Shown piece after piece: positions 53,977 through 63,114 of a stretch of 64,000 nucleotides of DNA (position 1 is the stretch's first letter; each line of letters begins with the position of its first letter). The notes beneath the pieces are model-generated. The model was not told where the DNA came from, searched no databases, and worked only from the letters and a program-made list of their open reading frames with translations. Location of the stretch: positions 1 through 64,000 of the forward strand of contig CAVPXL010000007.1 in assembly GCA_963709765.1 (NCBI GenBank), in the 5' to 3' direction. Made by a program: the position numbers and the translations under genes. This DNA comes from Roseitranquillus sp963709765 (GTDB lineage Bacteria > Pseudomonadota > Alphaproteobacteria > Rhodobacterales > Rhodobacteraceae).

Positions 53977-54824
53977 TCGAGAGCATTCTGTCCATGAAGG
54001 TCGCCGGCACGACAATAGGCGAAATCCTGACCCTCGAATGGTTGCTGGCGGTGACCGGCGACGTGCTCTTTGCGATCATGGTGATCGTCATCGCGTTCTG
54101 GGTGTCGGGCTGGATCAAGCGGCGCATCTCGAACATCTCGACGCGCTACGAGGCGATCGACAAGACGCTGTTCTCGTTCCTGGGCAACCTTGCGCGCTGG
54201 ACCATTCTCGCGTTCTCGGCGACCTTCGTGCTGAACCGCTTCGGGGTGCAGACCGCGTCCATCGTCGCGGTCATCGGTGCCGCCGGCCTTGCCATCGGCC
54301 TGGCGCTCCAGGGAACGCTGTCGAACATCGCGGCGGGGGTGATGATGGTGCTCTTTCGTCCGATCCGCGTGGGCGACTTCGTGGATGTCGGCGGCAAGAT
54401 GGGCGTCGTTCAGGACATCAACATCATGTACACCGAGTTGGCGACGATCGGGAACTTCCAGATCATCATCCCGAATTCCGATGTCTGGGGATCGGCGATC
54501 ACGAATTATTCCATCTACCCCAAGCGACGCGCCGAATGGACCTTCGGGGTCACCTATGGCGCCAACCTCGCCGTCGCCGAGCGCATCATCCGTGGAGTGA
54601 TAGAAGGCGACGAGCGCACCCATTCCGACCCGCCGATCTGGTGCCAGGTCAACAACCTTGGCGATTATTCGGTGGACTTCCTGGTCCGGGCCTGGGTCGA
54701 TGCGGCCAGCTTCTGGGACTACCAGGCGGACATGAAGCGGCGGGTGAAGGAAGCGCTCGACGAGGCCGGCGTGGAGATCCCGTTCCCGACCCGCACCGTC
54801 TGGTCTCACCAGGCCGCCGAGTAG
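53973..54824 (+). CDS. Small-conductance mechanosensitive channel (MscS family)
   Basis: This is a 283-residue protein with three to four membrane helices and a cytosolic beta domain. The pore-lining helix and following loop are visible as GAAGLAIGLALQGTLSNIAAGVMMVLFRPIRVGDFV, which is typical of MscS. It opens when membrane tension rises during osmotic downshock. The C-terminal domain contains FQIIIPNSDVWGSAITNYS and ends near VEIPFPTRTVW, both conserved. It is translationally coupled to phhB by ATGA overlap. Confidence 0.93.
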   Translation: MIESILSMKVAGTTIGEILTLEWLLAVTGDVLFAIMVIVIAFWVSGWIKRRISNISTRYEAIDKTLFSFLGNLARWTILAFSATFVLNRFGVQTASIVAVIGAAGLAIGLALQGTLSNIAAGVMMVLFRPIRVGDFVDVGGKMGVVQDINIMYTELATIGNFQIIIPNSDVWGSAITNYSIYPKRRAEWTFGVTYGANLAVAERIIRGVIEGDERTHSDPPIWCQVNNLGDYSVDFLVRAWVDAASFWDYQADMKRRVKEALDEAGVEIPFPTRTVWSHQAAE

Positions 54825-54923
54825 AGCCACCGCGACGCCCTGGCACGGCCGCTGGCTGCCCGAACCGGCCTGCCACGCGCGTGACGCTTGATTTTGTGCC
54901 CCCGCCGCCTCACTGTTGTCGGA

Positions 54924-55268
54924 ATGACGGTGCAGACGCCCCCCTCGTACCATGCCCGCGCGGTGCCCGAACAAGTCACGTTCAACCGCGCGGAACTGGG
55001 GGCGATCCTCTCGATCTACGGTCGCATGGTCGCGCAGGGGGAATGGCGCGATTACGGCCTGTCGTTCCTGCCTGACGTCGCGGTCTTCTCGATCTTCCGC
55101 CGCTCGGCCGAACATCCGATCTACCGGATCGAGAAGCGCCCGGCCTTGCGACAGCGACAGGGCATGTTCTCGGTCATCGGCATGGATGGACGCATTCTCA
55201 AGCGCGGACAGGACCTGCGCGGCGTGCTCCGCGTTCTGGAACGCAAGTTGATCCGATCTGTGGACTAG
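54924..55268 (+). CDS. DUF2794 family protein
   Basis: This is a 114-residue soluble protein. The pattern FNRAELGAILSIYGRMVAQGEWRDYGLSF, then VAVFSIFRRSAEHPIYRIEKRP, then LKRGQDLRGVLRVLERKLIR is that of DUF2794, widespread in alphaproteobacteria with no known function. I chose ATG at 54924; an ATG at 54888 would add 12 residues. Its stop overlaps the end of a convergent NlpC/P60 gene by four bases. Confidence 0.85.
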   Translation: MTVQTPPSYHARAVPEQVTFNRAELGAILSIYGRMVAQGEWRDYGLSFLPDVAVFSIFRRSAEHPIYRIEKRPALRQRQGMFSVIGMDGRILKRGQDLRGVLRVLERKLIRSVD

Positions 55269-56089
55269 AGCCGGCGACAGCAGGTGACGGGTCCGTCGCC
55301 GCGCCCCTCGATCCGCGCGATCGCCGCCTCCAGCTCCTCGTAGGTGACAGCCATTGCGTGCGCATTGGCGTGAAGGATCCGGTCGGGTCCGGCCACCCAG
55401 GCCACGTGTCCCTTCCAGAAGAGGAGATCGCCCCGCCGCAGCGGTGCATCTTGTGGCAGGGGCTCGCCCAGAACCTTCTCCTGCTGATCGCTGTCGCCCG
55501 GACAGGCGATGCCGCAGGCGAGGCAGGCGGCCTGCACCAGACCCGAACAGTCGATGCCGTCACCGGTATTCCCGGCCCAGAGGTAAGGCGTGCCGAGAAA
55601 TATCTCGGCCACCGCCACCGGATCGGACATCGGCTGGTCCATCGGCCGCAGGTGGCGCGCGCGCACGAACCCTCGGGCGGTCTGCGCCCAACCTTGCTCG
55701 ACGCCATCGACGCGAAGCGACGCCGCGAACGGCAGGCGCGCGCGCGGCGGCTGCTTGATGTCGGGCGCAGGATAGAGGTGGGTCTGGCGAACGGCGACGA
55801 TATCGGTCTGGTCCTGTCCGGCGCCCAGCGCGTCGGCCCGGACATAGCCCACATACCCGTCGCGTGCGGCGGCGCCAAAGACCCAGCCCTCGTGCTCTTC
55901 GAGGGCGTCGAAGCGGTCGCCGTGGACCAGTTCCCGGTCACGTCGTCCGTCCGGCTCGGCATGGATGAAGGCGGAAAACCCGCAGACCGTCCGCGCGTCG
56001 GGCGCGACGAAGTGCGCCGCCTCCGCCCGACCCCTCAGATCGACATGAGCCACGCGGCCATTCGATTGCAGGGCCCTCCGGTCACTCAT
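55265..56089 (-). CDS. NlpC/P60-family cell wall peptidase (C40)
   Basis: This is a 274-residue protein. An N-terminal SH3-like region (residues about 1-130) is followed by the NlpC/P60 domain. The catalytic Cys is in GDGIDCSGLVQAACLACGI and the His in KGHVAWVAGPDRILHANAHAM. Such enzymes cut D-Glu to meso-DAP links in stem peptides. No signal peptide is obvious, so it may act in the cytoplasm on recycled wall peptides. It overlaps the leucyl aminopeptidase gene by four bases, a neighbour in many Rhodobacteraceae. Confidence 0.9.
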   Translation of the reverse strand: MSDRRALQSNGRVAHVDLRGRAEAAHFVAPDARTVCGFSAFIHAEPDGRRDRELVHGDRFDALEEHEGWVFGAAARDGYVGYVRADALGAGQDQTDIVAVRQTHLYPAPDIKQPPRARLPFAASLRVDGVEQGWAQTARGFVRARHLRPMDQPMSDPVAVAEIFLGTPYLWAGNTGDGIDCSGLVQAACLACGIACPGDSDQQEKVLGEPLPQDAPLRRGDLLFWKGHVAWVAGPDRILHANAHAMAVTYEELEAAIARIEGRGDGPVTCCRRL

Positions 56090-57462
56090 TCCAGCACCTC
56101 GTCCAGCGCCTCCAGTATCGCTCGCGCGCCCTGTCCAACTCCGCCCAAGGGTCGCGCGGGGGCGGGCTTGGGCTGCCAGCCATAGATGTCGAAATGGGCG
56201 AAGCGTCCGTCGCCTGCAAACCGGCGCAGGAAGAGTGCGGCGGTGATCGATCCCGCGAATCCACCCTTCGGCGCATTGTCGAGATCTGCGATCGCCGGCT
56301 CGATCATCGCCTCGTAGGGGGCGTGGAACGGCATCCGCCAGAGCGGGTCGCGCACCTTCCCCCCCGCCGTCGCGAGCGCCGCGGCCAGCGCATCGTCGTC
56401 GGTGTAGAACGGCGCGAGGTCAGGGCCGACGGCCACTCGCGCCGCCCCCGTGAGAGTCGCCATCGAAATCAGCAGATCGGGCGAATCCTCGGCCGCCAGC
56501 GTCAGCGCGTCGGCCAGCACCAGGCGGCCTTCGGCATCGGTATTGTTGATCTCGACCGTCAGGCCCTTGCGCGAGGTCAGCACATCGCCGGGCCGAAAGG
56601 CCGACCCGCTCACCGCATTCTCGACCGCCGGGATCAGAACCCGCAGCCGGATCCCCTTCGCCGTCGCCATGATCATCCGCGCCAGGCCGAGAACAGTGGC
56701 GGCGCCGCCCATGTCCTTCTTCATCAGGCCCATCGACCCGCCAGGCTTGAGGTTGAGCCCGCCCGTGTCGAAGCAGACCCCCTTGCCGACAAGGGTGACG
56801 CGCGGCCCGCTATCCCCCCAGTTCAGTTCGATCAGCCGGGGATGGCGTACCGCGGCACGGCCGACAGTGGCGATCAGCGGAAAGCCCGACTCGAGCGCGT
56901 CGCCCGAGACCACGCTCGAATCGGCACCGAATTCCGCCGCCAGATCGCGGGCCGCCGCCTCCAGTTCGTCCGGCCCCATGTCGCTGGCCGGCGTGTTGAT
57001 CAGATCCCGGGTCAGGGCCTCGCCCGCCGCGATCGCCTCGAGGCGCGTGGCGTCAGTGCCCTCGGGCGCGATCAGATCGGAAAGCGGCGCGCCCTCACTC
57101 TTGTAGCGCTCGAAGCGATACCCGGCGAGCAGCCACGCCAGCGCCGCCTCGTCCCGGCTTTCGGGGTCGAGCGGCGACGCGATGGTCCAAACGCCCTCCG
57201 GCAGGGCGACACGCGCCGCGCCGACGAGAAACCGCTGGCGTTGCGCATCGACCGCCGATCCCAAGCCCATGACGGCGCCCGCCACCGCACCGTCCGGACC
57301 GGGCAGAACGAGAACCGATCCCGCTCCGGCGCGGAATCGTGACGCTTCGACCCAGTTGCGGGCCGGGTCGGATAATCCGGCATGCCAGTCGCCGAAGTCG
57401 GCCTGGCTGACCAGATAGAGCGGGCGCGCCTCGTCAGAGGCCCCGGAAAATACGAGCGTCAT
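56086..57462 (-). CDS. Leucyl aminopeptidase family protein (M17)
   Basis: This is a 458-residue M17 peptidase. The metal and active-site region KGVCFDTGGLNLKPGGSMGLMKKDMGGAATVLG is followed by the signature NTDAEGRLVLADAL, with the dinuclear zinc ligands. It removes N-terminal residues from peptides in the cytosol. The length is somewhat below the 480-500 of E. coli PepA. The N-terminal 150 residues are divergent, as usual. It precedes the NlpC/P60 gene with a four-base overlap, so the two may digest wall or other peptides together. Confidence 0.92.
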   Translation of the reverse strand: MTLVFSGASDEARPLYLVSQADFGDWHAGLSDPARNWVEASRFRAGAGSVLVLPGPDGAVAGAVMGLGSAVDAQRQRFLVGAARVALPEGVWTIASPLDPESRDEAALAWLLAGYRFERYKSEGAPLSDLIAPEGTDATRLEAIAAGEALTRDLINTPASDMGPDELEAAARDLAAEFGADSSVVSGDALESGFPLIATVGRAAVRHPRLIELNWGDSGPRVTLVGKGVCFDTGGLNLKPGGSMGLMKKDMGGAATVLGLARMIMATAKGIRLRVLIPAVENAVSGSAFRPGDVLTSRKGLTVEINNTDAEGRLVLADALTLAAEDSPDLLISMATLTGAARVAVGPDLAPFYTDDDALAAALATAGGKVRDPLWRMPFHAPYEAMIEPAIADLDNAPKGGFAGSITAALFLRRFAGDGRFAHFDIYGWQPKPAPARPLGGVGQGARAILEALDEVLE

Positions 57463-57523
57463 GGTTCCTCACGCAGTTCGGACGCGCCCAACCTACCGGC
57501 GCCCGGTCCGCCCGCAAGGCCTC

Positions 57524-57905
57524 TCAGACGATCATGTCCGGAGCTTCGCAGGCAGCCGTCAGCGATCCCTCGACCAGCCGGATAAGCCGCGCGACCGTCG
57601 CCGCGAAAGCCGCCGCGTCGCCCGCACGTCCGGTTGCCACCACCGCGCGCGCGCTCGCAGACAACGCGGACAGACCGATCCGCTCGCAGGGCTCCGCGAG
57701 CGACTCGACGCGTGCGACGATGCGCTCGACGTCGCCGGCGCGATAGGCGGCGTCGATGTCACCCAGCGCCTCGCCCAGCTCGTCGAAGACGATGGCCGAT
57801 GAACCGCTCCGCATTGGCCATCCCCATCTCGCGTGTCAGCTCATCGAGGAGCGTCTGATCGACGCGCGCAATCTCATGAATCTTCAAACGTGCGAACTCA
57901 CACAC
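57524..57905 (-). CDS. Hypothetical protein, HPt-like (one frameshift)
   Basis: Two adjacent frames join into one 126-residue helical protein if one base near 57794-57800 is removed. The first part reads from GTG at 57905 (preceded by AGGGG) through HEIARVDQTLLDELTREMGMANAERFI; the second continues VFDELGEALGDIDAAYRAGDVERIVARVESLAEPCERIGLSALSASARAVVATGRAGD. The helix spacing recalls histidine phosphotransfer domains, but the phospho-accepting His is not seen. I do not recognise a function. It is divergent from carbonic anhydrase. Confidence 0.5.
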
Positions 57906-57957
57906 AACGTCACCCCTTACTTGACCACCGGGTCGGACATATCCGTTAGAGGCTCAA

Positions 57958-57995
57958 CAATTCCTTGATTCCGCGATGGGAATTGGTTCGAATTG
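57958..57995. promoter_or_regulatory. Dyad upstream of the carbonic anhydrase gene
   Basis: CAATTCC (57958-57964) and GGAATTG (57979-57985) form a perfect 7-base inverted repeat with a 14-base spacer, and a further GAATTG follows at 57990-57995. The site lies about 60 bases before the carbonic anhydrase start codon in the divergent spacer 57906-58047. Confidence 0.35.
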
Positions 57996-58047
57996 CTGCT
58001 TAACAAGATGTGCCGGAACGGCGCCCGCCGCGAAAGAAGGTTTCACG

Positions 58048-58695
58048 ATGGAACATGCCAAGGCCCTGCCCGCCTACCTTGTCCAGCGCTATCACGGCTG
58101 GCGGGCGACGACGCATTCCGAAAACAGGGCCTGGTACCGACGTCTTGCCGAAGAGGGACAGCGTCCGCGGGCGATGGTGATCTCGTGCTGCGACAGCCGG
58201 GTGCATGTCACCTCGATCTTCGGCGCGGATCAGGGAGAGTTCTTCATTCACCGCAACATCGCCAACCTCGTGCCGCCCTACAGCCCTGACGAGCATTACC
58301 ACGGCACGTCGGCGGCTGTGGAATTCGCCGTGACGGCGCTCAACGTCGCGCATCTCATCGTGCTGGGCCATTCGCGCTGCGGCGGCGTGGCGGGGTGTCA
58401 CGCGATGTGCTCCGGCAATGCGCCGGAGCTCGAGCAGACGTCGAGCTTCGTCGGCCGCTGGATGGACATCCTGCGCCCGGGCTACGACCGCGTTCAGAAG
58501 CGCGGCGTGGAGGACCCGGTCAAGGCGCTGGAACACGAGGCGGTGCTGGTCTCTCTGGAGAACCTGATGACGTTCCCGTTCGTCGCGGACGCCGTGGAAA
58601 CCGGAGAACTCAGCATGCATGGCCTCTGGACCGACATCGGCAGCGGCGAACTGCACGAATACGACCGCGAGGCGAAGGGGTTCCGTCCGATCTGA
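58048..58695 (+). CDS. Beta-class carbonic anhydrase
   Basis: The enzyme interconverts CO2 and bicarbonate with zinc. The 215-residue protein has the zinc and catalytic motif SCCDSRV (Cys-x-Asp-x-Arg) and the second zinc motif VLGHSRCGGV (His and Cys). FFIHRNIANLVPP and AVEFAVTALNV are also typical of the beta class. ATG at 58048 has AAGAAGG eight bases upstream. It is divergent from the HPt-like gene and convergent with asd. The 139-base spacer to asd has no clear terminator. Confidence 0.94.
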   Translation: MEHAKALPAYLVQRYHGWRATTHSENRAWYRRLAEEGQRPRAMVISCCDSRVHVTSIFGADQGEFFIHRNIANLVPPYSPDEHYHGTSAAVEFAVTALNVAHLIVLGHSRCGGVAGCHAMCSGNAPELEQTSSFVGRWMDILRPGYDRVQKRGVEDPVKALEHEAVLVSLENLMTFPFVADAVETGELSMHGLWTDIGSGELHEYDREAKGFRPI

Positions 58696-58834
58696 CGCGC
58701 GAGACCGCAGCGCCGGGAATGGTGGATCCGCCCCTGCCCGCACCGGATCCGCATTCCTCCCGACTCCTTGGGCCAGGTCAACGGCATTGCGGGACGGCGC
58801 ACGTTGGCGCCGCTCCCCCGGGATGACCCGATTG

Positions 58835-59857
58835 TCAGCCTTTCTTCAGGACGCGCCGGCCAAGAAGCTCGGCAATCTGCACCGCGTTGAGCGCCGCGCC
58901 CTTGCGCAGGTTGTCCGACACGCACCAGAAATTCAGGCCATTGTCGATCGTCGAATCCTGCCGGATGCGGCTGATGAAGGTGGCGAAGTCGCCCACGCAT
59001 TCGATCGGCGTGACGTAGCCGCCGTCCTCGCGCTTGTCGACGACCATGATGCCCGGCGCCTCGCGCAGGATCTCGCGCGCCTCGTCCTCGTCGAGGAACT
59101 CCTCGAACTCGACGTTGATCGCCTCGGAATGGCCGACGAAGACCGGCACGCGCACGCAGGTCGCGGTGACCTTGATTGCTGTGTCCACGATCTTCTTGGT
59201 CTCCGCCACCATCTTCCACTCTTCCCTGGTGGAGCCGTCCTCCATGAAGGCATCGATATGCGGGATCACATTGAAGGCGATCTGGCGCGGGTAGACGCTC
59301 GGCGCGACTTCCTGGCCCGGCACGTACATGCCCTTGGTCTGGTTCCAGAGTTCATCCATCGCCTCCTTGCCCGAGCCGGAGACCGACTGGTAGGTCGAGA
59401 CGACGACGCGCTTGATCCTGGCCCGATCGTGCAGCGGCTTGAGCGCCACGACCATCTGCGCGGTGGAACAGTTCGGATTGGCGATGATGTTGCGCTTCGA
59501 ATAGCCCTCGATCGCGTCGGGATTCACCTCGGGCACGATCAGCGGCACGTCGTGGTCGTATCGGTAGAGCGACGAGTTGTCGATCACGACGCAGCCGGCC
59601 TTCGCGGCCTTGGGCGCGTATTGCTTCGTCGCCTCCGAGCCGATGGCGAAAAGCGCCATGTCGAACCCGGCGAAGTCGAACGTGTCGAGGTCCTTGGTCG
59701 TCAGCGTCCTGTCGCCATAACTGCACTCGGTCCCGAGCGAGCGCCGCGACGCCAGCGCCACGACCTCGTCGGCCGGGAACTCGCGCTCGGCCAGAATGTT
59801 CAGCATCTCGCGACCCACGTTGCCCGTGGCGCCGACGACGGCGATTCGATAGCCCAT
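58835..59857 (-). CDS. asd: Aspartate-semialdehyde dehydrogenase
   Basis: Asd reduces aspartyl phosphate to aspartate semialdehyde, the branch point for lysine, diaminopimelate, threonine and methionine. The 340-residue protein has the NADP motif AVVGATGNVGREM, the catalytic Cys in NPNCSTAQMVVAL, and the substrate-binding Glu/Arg/His blocks downstream (TYQSVSGSGKEAMDEL, VPVFVGHSEAINVEF). ATG at 59857 has GGAGGAA upstream. The active-site Cys sits in the usual N-C-S-T sequence. DapA, encoded at 36282-37154, uses its product. Confidence 0.97.
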   Translation of the reverse strand: MGYRIAVVGATGNVGREMLNILAEREFPADEVVALASRRSLGTECSYGDRTLTTKDLDTFDFAGFDMALFAIGSEATKQYAPKAAKAGCVVIDNSSLYRYDHDVPLIVPEVNPDAIEGYSKRNIIANPNCSTAQMVVALKPLHDRARIKRVVVSTYQSVSGSGKEAMDELWNQTKGMYVPGQEVAPSVYPRQIAFNVIPHIDAFMEDGSTREEWKMVAETKKIVDTAIKVTATCVRVPVFVGHSEAINVEFEEFLDEDEAREILREAPGIMVVDKREDGGYVTPIECVGDFATFISRIRQDSTIDNGLNFWCVSDNLRKGAALNAVQIAELLGRRVLKKG

Positions 59858-59913
59858 TCCAGTTCCTCCATGCGGGGATTTGCGCGGCATCTAGCGCATC
59901 GCGGTGCGAATGC

Positions 59914-60954
59914 CTAGCGCGCGAGGAGCCCGGCGTAGAGCGCGATCAGCGCCTCCGCCTCCTGCTCGATGCGGTGATGCGCCTCCACATGGGCGCGCGC
60001 GGCTGCGCCGAAGGCGGCGCGGCGTCCGGCATTGTCAAGGAAGGATGCGATCGCCTCGGCCAGCGCGTCCACATCGCCGGGCGGGACGAGCGCACCCGTC
60101 TCCCCGTCGAGAACCAGTTCCTCGAACGCGCCCACGCGCGTCGCGACCACCGGAACGCCGCAGGCCATCGCCTCCAGCGGCGTGAGGCCGAACCCCTCCC
60201 AGAGCTGTGGCGCGACGTAGAGGTCGAGCGCACGATACCAGTCGGGAATCCGGTCCACCTCAACCTCTGGCGGAAAGAGGATGCGGCCTTCGAGTCGCCC
60301 CGCCCGCGCCTTGAGCCCGGCGAGGAAATCCTGATGCTCCGCCGTGGCGCGGCCCATCACCACACCGACGATTCCCGGTCGCGAGGGTAGCAGCCGCTCC
60401 AGCGCCTCGACGAAGGCGCCGGTCCCCTTTCGCTCCCGGATGCGGCCGTAGCAGCCGACCAGCACCGCATCCTCCGGCAGGCCCAGGCGGCGGCGGAGCG
60501 CAGCCTTGTCTGCGGCGGGCGAGAACGTCTGTGCATCGATGCCGTGCAGGATCACCTCGGCGGGGCGTTCGAGATAGGCGGCGCTGCGCACCGAGGTCGC
60601 CACCACCGCATCCATCCGCGCGACGAGCCAGCTTGTGTAGCGGCTATGCGCGCGCTGCGAGGCGGAAGTGAAGACCAGCCGCAGCCGCCGCCGCAGAACG
60701 TGGCGCAGACAAAGGCCGAGGAGCATCTCGGTGTTCCGACGGGCATGCCAGACGCGCATCCGGTCGTTCGGGAGAAAGGCGGCGCGCCACAGGGGAATAT
60801 GCGGAATGTCCGCAGGCAGGCCCGGCCCCGTCGCCCAGACGCCGAAACGCGCGTTCTGTATCGGAACCAGCCGCACGATGGTCGCCGTCACACCGGAAAG
60901 ACGCTGCTTGAGGTTCGGCGTCACGACGGCGATCTCACGCGCCGCGGGAATCAT
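59914..60954 (-). CDS. Glycosyltransferase family 4 protein
   Basis: This is a 346-residue GT-B-fold glycosyltransferase. The C-terminal half has the donor-binding motif EGFGLTPLEAMACGVPVVATRVGAFEELVLDG, and the N-terminal half has VVTPNLKQRLSGVTATIVRL. The segment VILHGIDAQTFSPAADKAALRRRLGLP is common in family GT4 enzymes that build lipopolysaccharide core or capsule sugars. The acceptor is unknown; LpsB-like mannosyltransferase is one option. ATG at 60954 has GGGGAAGG upstream. It lies 13 bases after the TRAP permease gene, on the same strand, but a shared function is not obvious. Confidence 0.85.
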   Translation of the reverse strand: MIPAAREIAVVTPNLKQRLSGVTATIVRLVPIQNARFGVWATGPGLPADIPHIPLWRAAFLPNDRMRVWHARRNTEMLLGLCLRHVLRRRLRLVFTSASQRAHSRYTSWLVARMDAVVATSVRSAAYLERPAEVILHGIDAQTFSPAADKAALRRRLGLPEDAVLVGCYGRIRERKGTGAFVEALERLLPSRPGIVGVVMGRATAEHQDFLAGLKARAGRLEGRILFPPEVEVDRIPDWYRALDLYVAPQLWEGFGLTPLEAMACGVPVVATRVGAFEELVLDGETGALVPPGDVDALAEAIASFLDNAGRRAAFGAAARAHVEAHHRIEQEAEALIALYAGLLAR

Positions 60955-60967
60955 GCGGGCCTTCCCC

Positions 60968-63061
60968 TCAGCTGCCCGGCACGGAGGGCACATGCGAGTG
61001 CATCAACGGTACCTGTCGCACGAGCACCGGCACGATCAGCACAAGCCCCACGAACGTCGCGGCAAGGTCCGGCGCCACGAGAAACAGCGCCGAGACCGCG
61101 AGAAGCACGCGCTCGTATCCGTGCAGCGGCGCGAAGAGCCAGTTCGTGAAGGCGGCCGAGAGCGCGTAGATGCCGAGCATCGCCCCACCCGCCGCCAGGA
61201 AGAACTCGGACCAGGTGAACCCGTCCACCACCAGCAGGAGCGACGGTGAAAAGACGAAGACGAACGGCACCAGCGCCTTGCCCATGCCGAGGCGGAAGGC
61301 CGTGTTGCCCGCCTTGAATGCGTTCGCGTTCGCAATGCCCGCCGCCGCATAGGCGGCCAGCGCCACGGGCGGCGTGATGTCGGCCAGCACGCCGTAGTAG
61401 AAGACGAAGAAATGCGCCACCAGCGGCTGCACGCCGAGCAGGCCGAGAATCGGGGCCGCCACGGCGATCATGATCAGGTAATTGGCGGTTGTCGGGATAC
61501 CGCACCCCATGAGCACGCAGACGATCGCCGTCATGATCAGCGTGAAGAGCAGCGTGAGCGACGTCACGTCGATCACCTCGAACGGCAGGAAGGCGAGCAG
61601 GGCGACGACGTTTCCGGCCCATTCGGAGGCGAGCGAAGTGACCATGTAGGCAATCTTGAAACCGACGCCCGTAAGCGTGACGACGCCGATGATGACGCCG
61701 ACAAGCGCCGCCGCCGCCGTGACTGACAGCGAGTACTTGGCCCCGACGACAAAGCCGTCCCACGTCTCGCGCACGGATTCGGTGACGGCTGTGCGGATAT
61801 CGTGGCGCACGAGGTTCTGGATCACCAGGACCAGAAGGCACGACGCGATCCCCCAGAAGGCGGCGAGATAAGGCGTCTTGCCCGACAGGAGGATTGCCAC
61901 CAGCACGAAAAGCGGCAGCGTCGTCAGCCAGCCCGCCTTGAACACCGTCCACGCCACCGGCAGCTCCTCGCGCGTGAGCCCGCGCAGGCCGTTGCGCCGC
62001 GCCTCCAGATGGACCTGCACCAGCACACCGAAGAAGTGCATGAACGCGGGCACCAGAGCCGCCGTCAGGATCGTCGTGAGCGGCACGCCCAGATACTCGA
62101 TCATCAGGAACGCGACCGCCCCCATGACCGGAGGCGTGATCTGTCCGCCCGTGGAGGACGCGGCCTCCACAGCGGCCGCGAAGTGACGCGGATAGCCGAT
62201 GCGGATCATCGCCGGGATGGTGAGCGATCCGGTCGTGACGGTATTGGCGATCGAACTGCCGCTGATCGAGCCGAGCAGCGCCGAGGACAGGACCGACACC
62301 TTGGCGGGACCGCCCGCATAACGCCCGGCCACCGCCGAGGCGAGATCGATGAAGAGCTGCCCCAGCCCGATGCGCGTGGCCAGCACGCCGAAGAGCACGA
62401 AGTGGAAGACATAGGTGGAGATCACGCCCAGCGCGGTGCCGTATATCCCCTGGCTGGTGAGGTAGAGGTGGTTGACGATGTTCGTCCAGCTCGCCCCGGG
62501 GTGGGTCAGCACGCCCGGCATCGACTGTCCGAAATAGGCGTAGAGCATGAAGAGGATCGCGATCACCGGCAGCGGCCAGCCCATCGCACGGCGCGTGGCC
62601 TCCAGCAGCACGACGATCAGGATCGTCCCCATCACCACGTCGATGAGGAGCGGCGCGCCCACGCGAAAGGCCAGATCCGCGAAGATCCACGGAACATAGA
62701 GCGCCGCCGCGACGCCGGCGATGGCGAGCGCCCAGTCGAATAGCGGCAGACCCAACGGTGACAGTATCGTGCTGCGCGGCGGGCGCGGTTTCCCGAACGC
62801 CATGAAGGAGAGGAAGATCAAGCCGAGCGTAAAGGCCAGATGCGTCCCGCGATGGGTGGTCGCCTGCGGAATGCCGTAGCCCGCCGTGTAGAAATGATAG
62901 CAGGAAAGAACGAACAGAGCCGTCGCGGAAAGCCAGTGAAGGACCGGCGGCAGGGCGCGAAAGCGGACTTCGGGGTCGTAGCGCTCTTCCAGCGCCTTCA
63001 TTTCCGCTTCGGTCAGCGCCTCGGCGCGCGCGGCTTCGTCCACGGCCTCGGACCTTGTCAT
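60968..63061 (-). CDS. TRAP transporter fused permease (TAXI type, DctQM)
   Basis: This is a 697-residue inner-membrane protein in which the small (4 TM) and large (12 TM) TRAP subunits are fused, the form paired with TAXI solute-binding proteins. Blocks such as ALLGSISGSSIANTVTTGSLTIPAMIRIGY, SSTGGQITPPVMGAVAFLM, GCGIPTTANYL and GVLADITPPVALAAYAAAGIA are typical. It uses an ion gradient to import an organic acid or amino acid. ATG at 63061 is chosen; an earlier start adds 16 residues. The solute-binding gene lies just upstream on the same strand. Confidence 0.93.
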   Translation of the reverse strand: MTRSEAVDEAARAEALTEAEMKALEERYDPEVRFRALPPVLHWLSATALFVLSCYHFYTAGYGIPQATTHRGTHLAFTLGLIFLSFMAFGKPRPPRSTILSPLGLPLFDWALAIAGVAAALYVPWIFADLAFRVGAPLLIDVVMGTILIVVLLEATRRAMGWPLPVIAILFMLYAYFGQSMPGVLTHPGASWTNIVNHLYLTSQGIYGTALGVISTYVFHFVLFGVLATRIGLGQLFIDLASAVAGRYAGGPAKVSVLSSALLGSISGSSIANTVTTGSLTIPAMIRIGYPRHFAAAVEAASSTGGQITPPVMGAVAFLMIEYLGVPLTTILTAALVPAFMHFFGVLVQVHLEARRNGLRGLTREELPVAWTVFKAGWLTTLPLFVLVAILLSGKTPYLAAFWGIASCLLVLVIQNLVRHDIRTAVTESVRETWDGFVVGAKYSLSVTAAAALVGVIIGVVTLTGVGFKIAYMVTSLASEWAGNVVALLAFLPFEVIDVTSLTLLFTLIMTAIVCVLMGCGIPTTANYLIMIAVAAPILGLLGVQPLVAHFFVFYYGVLADITPPVALAAYAAAGIANANAFKAGNTAFRLGMGKALVPFVFVFSPSLLLVVDGFTWSEFFLAAGGAMLGIYALSAAFTNWLFAPLHGYERVLLAVSALFLVAPDLAATFVGLVLIVPVLVRQVPLMHSHVPSVPGS

Positions 63062-63114
63062 GTCACATTCCGTTCCTTCGGAAAGCCGGCCCCCGAAGGG
63101 GCCGGCCAATCACG

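Noticed and set aside
51214..54015. A 933-residue open frame on the minus strand over ridA, gdpD and the FemAB-like gene
   Set aside because: Antisense to well-supported genes, with composition of a GC shadow frame and no ribosome binding site.
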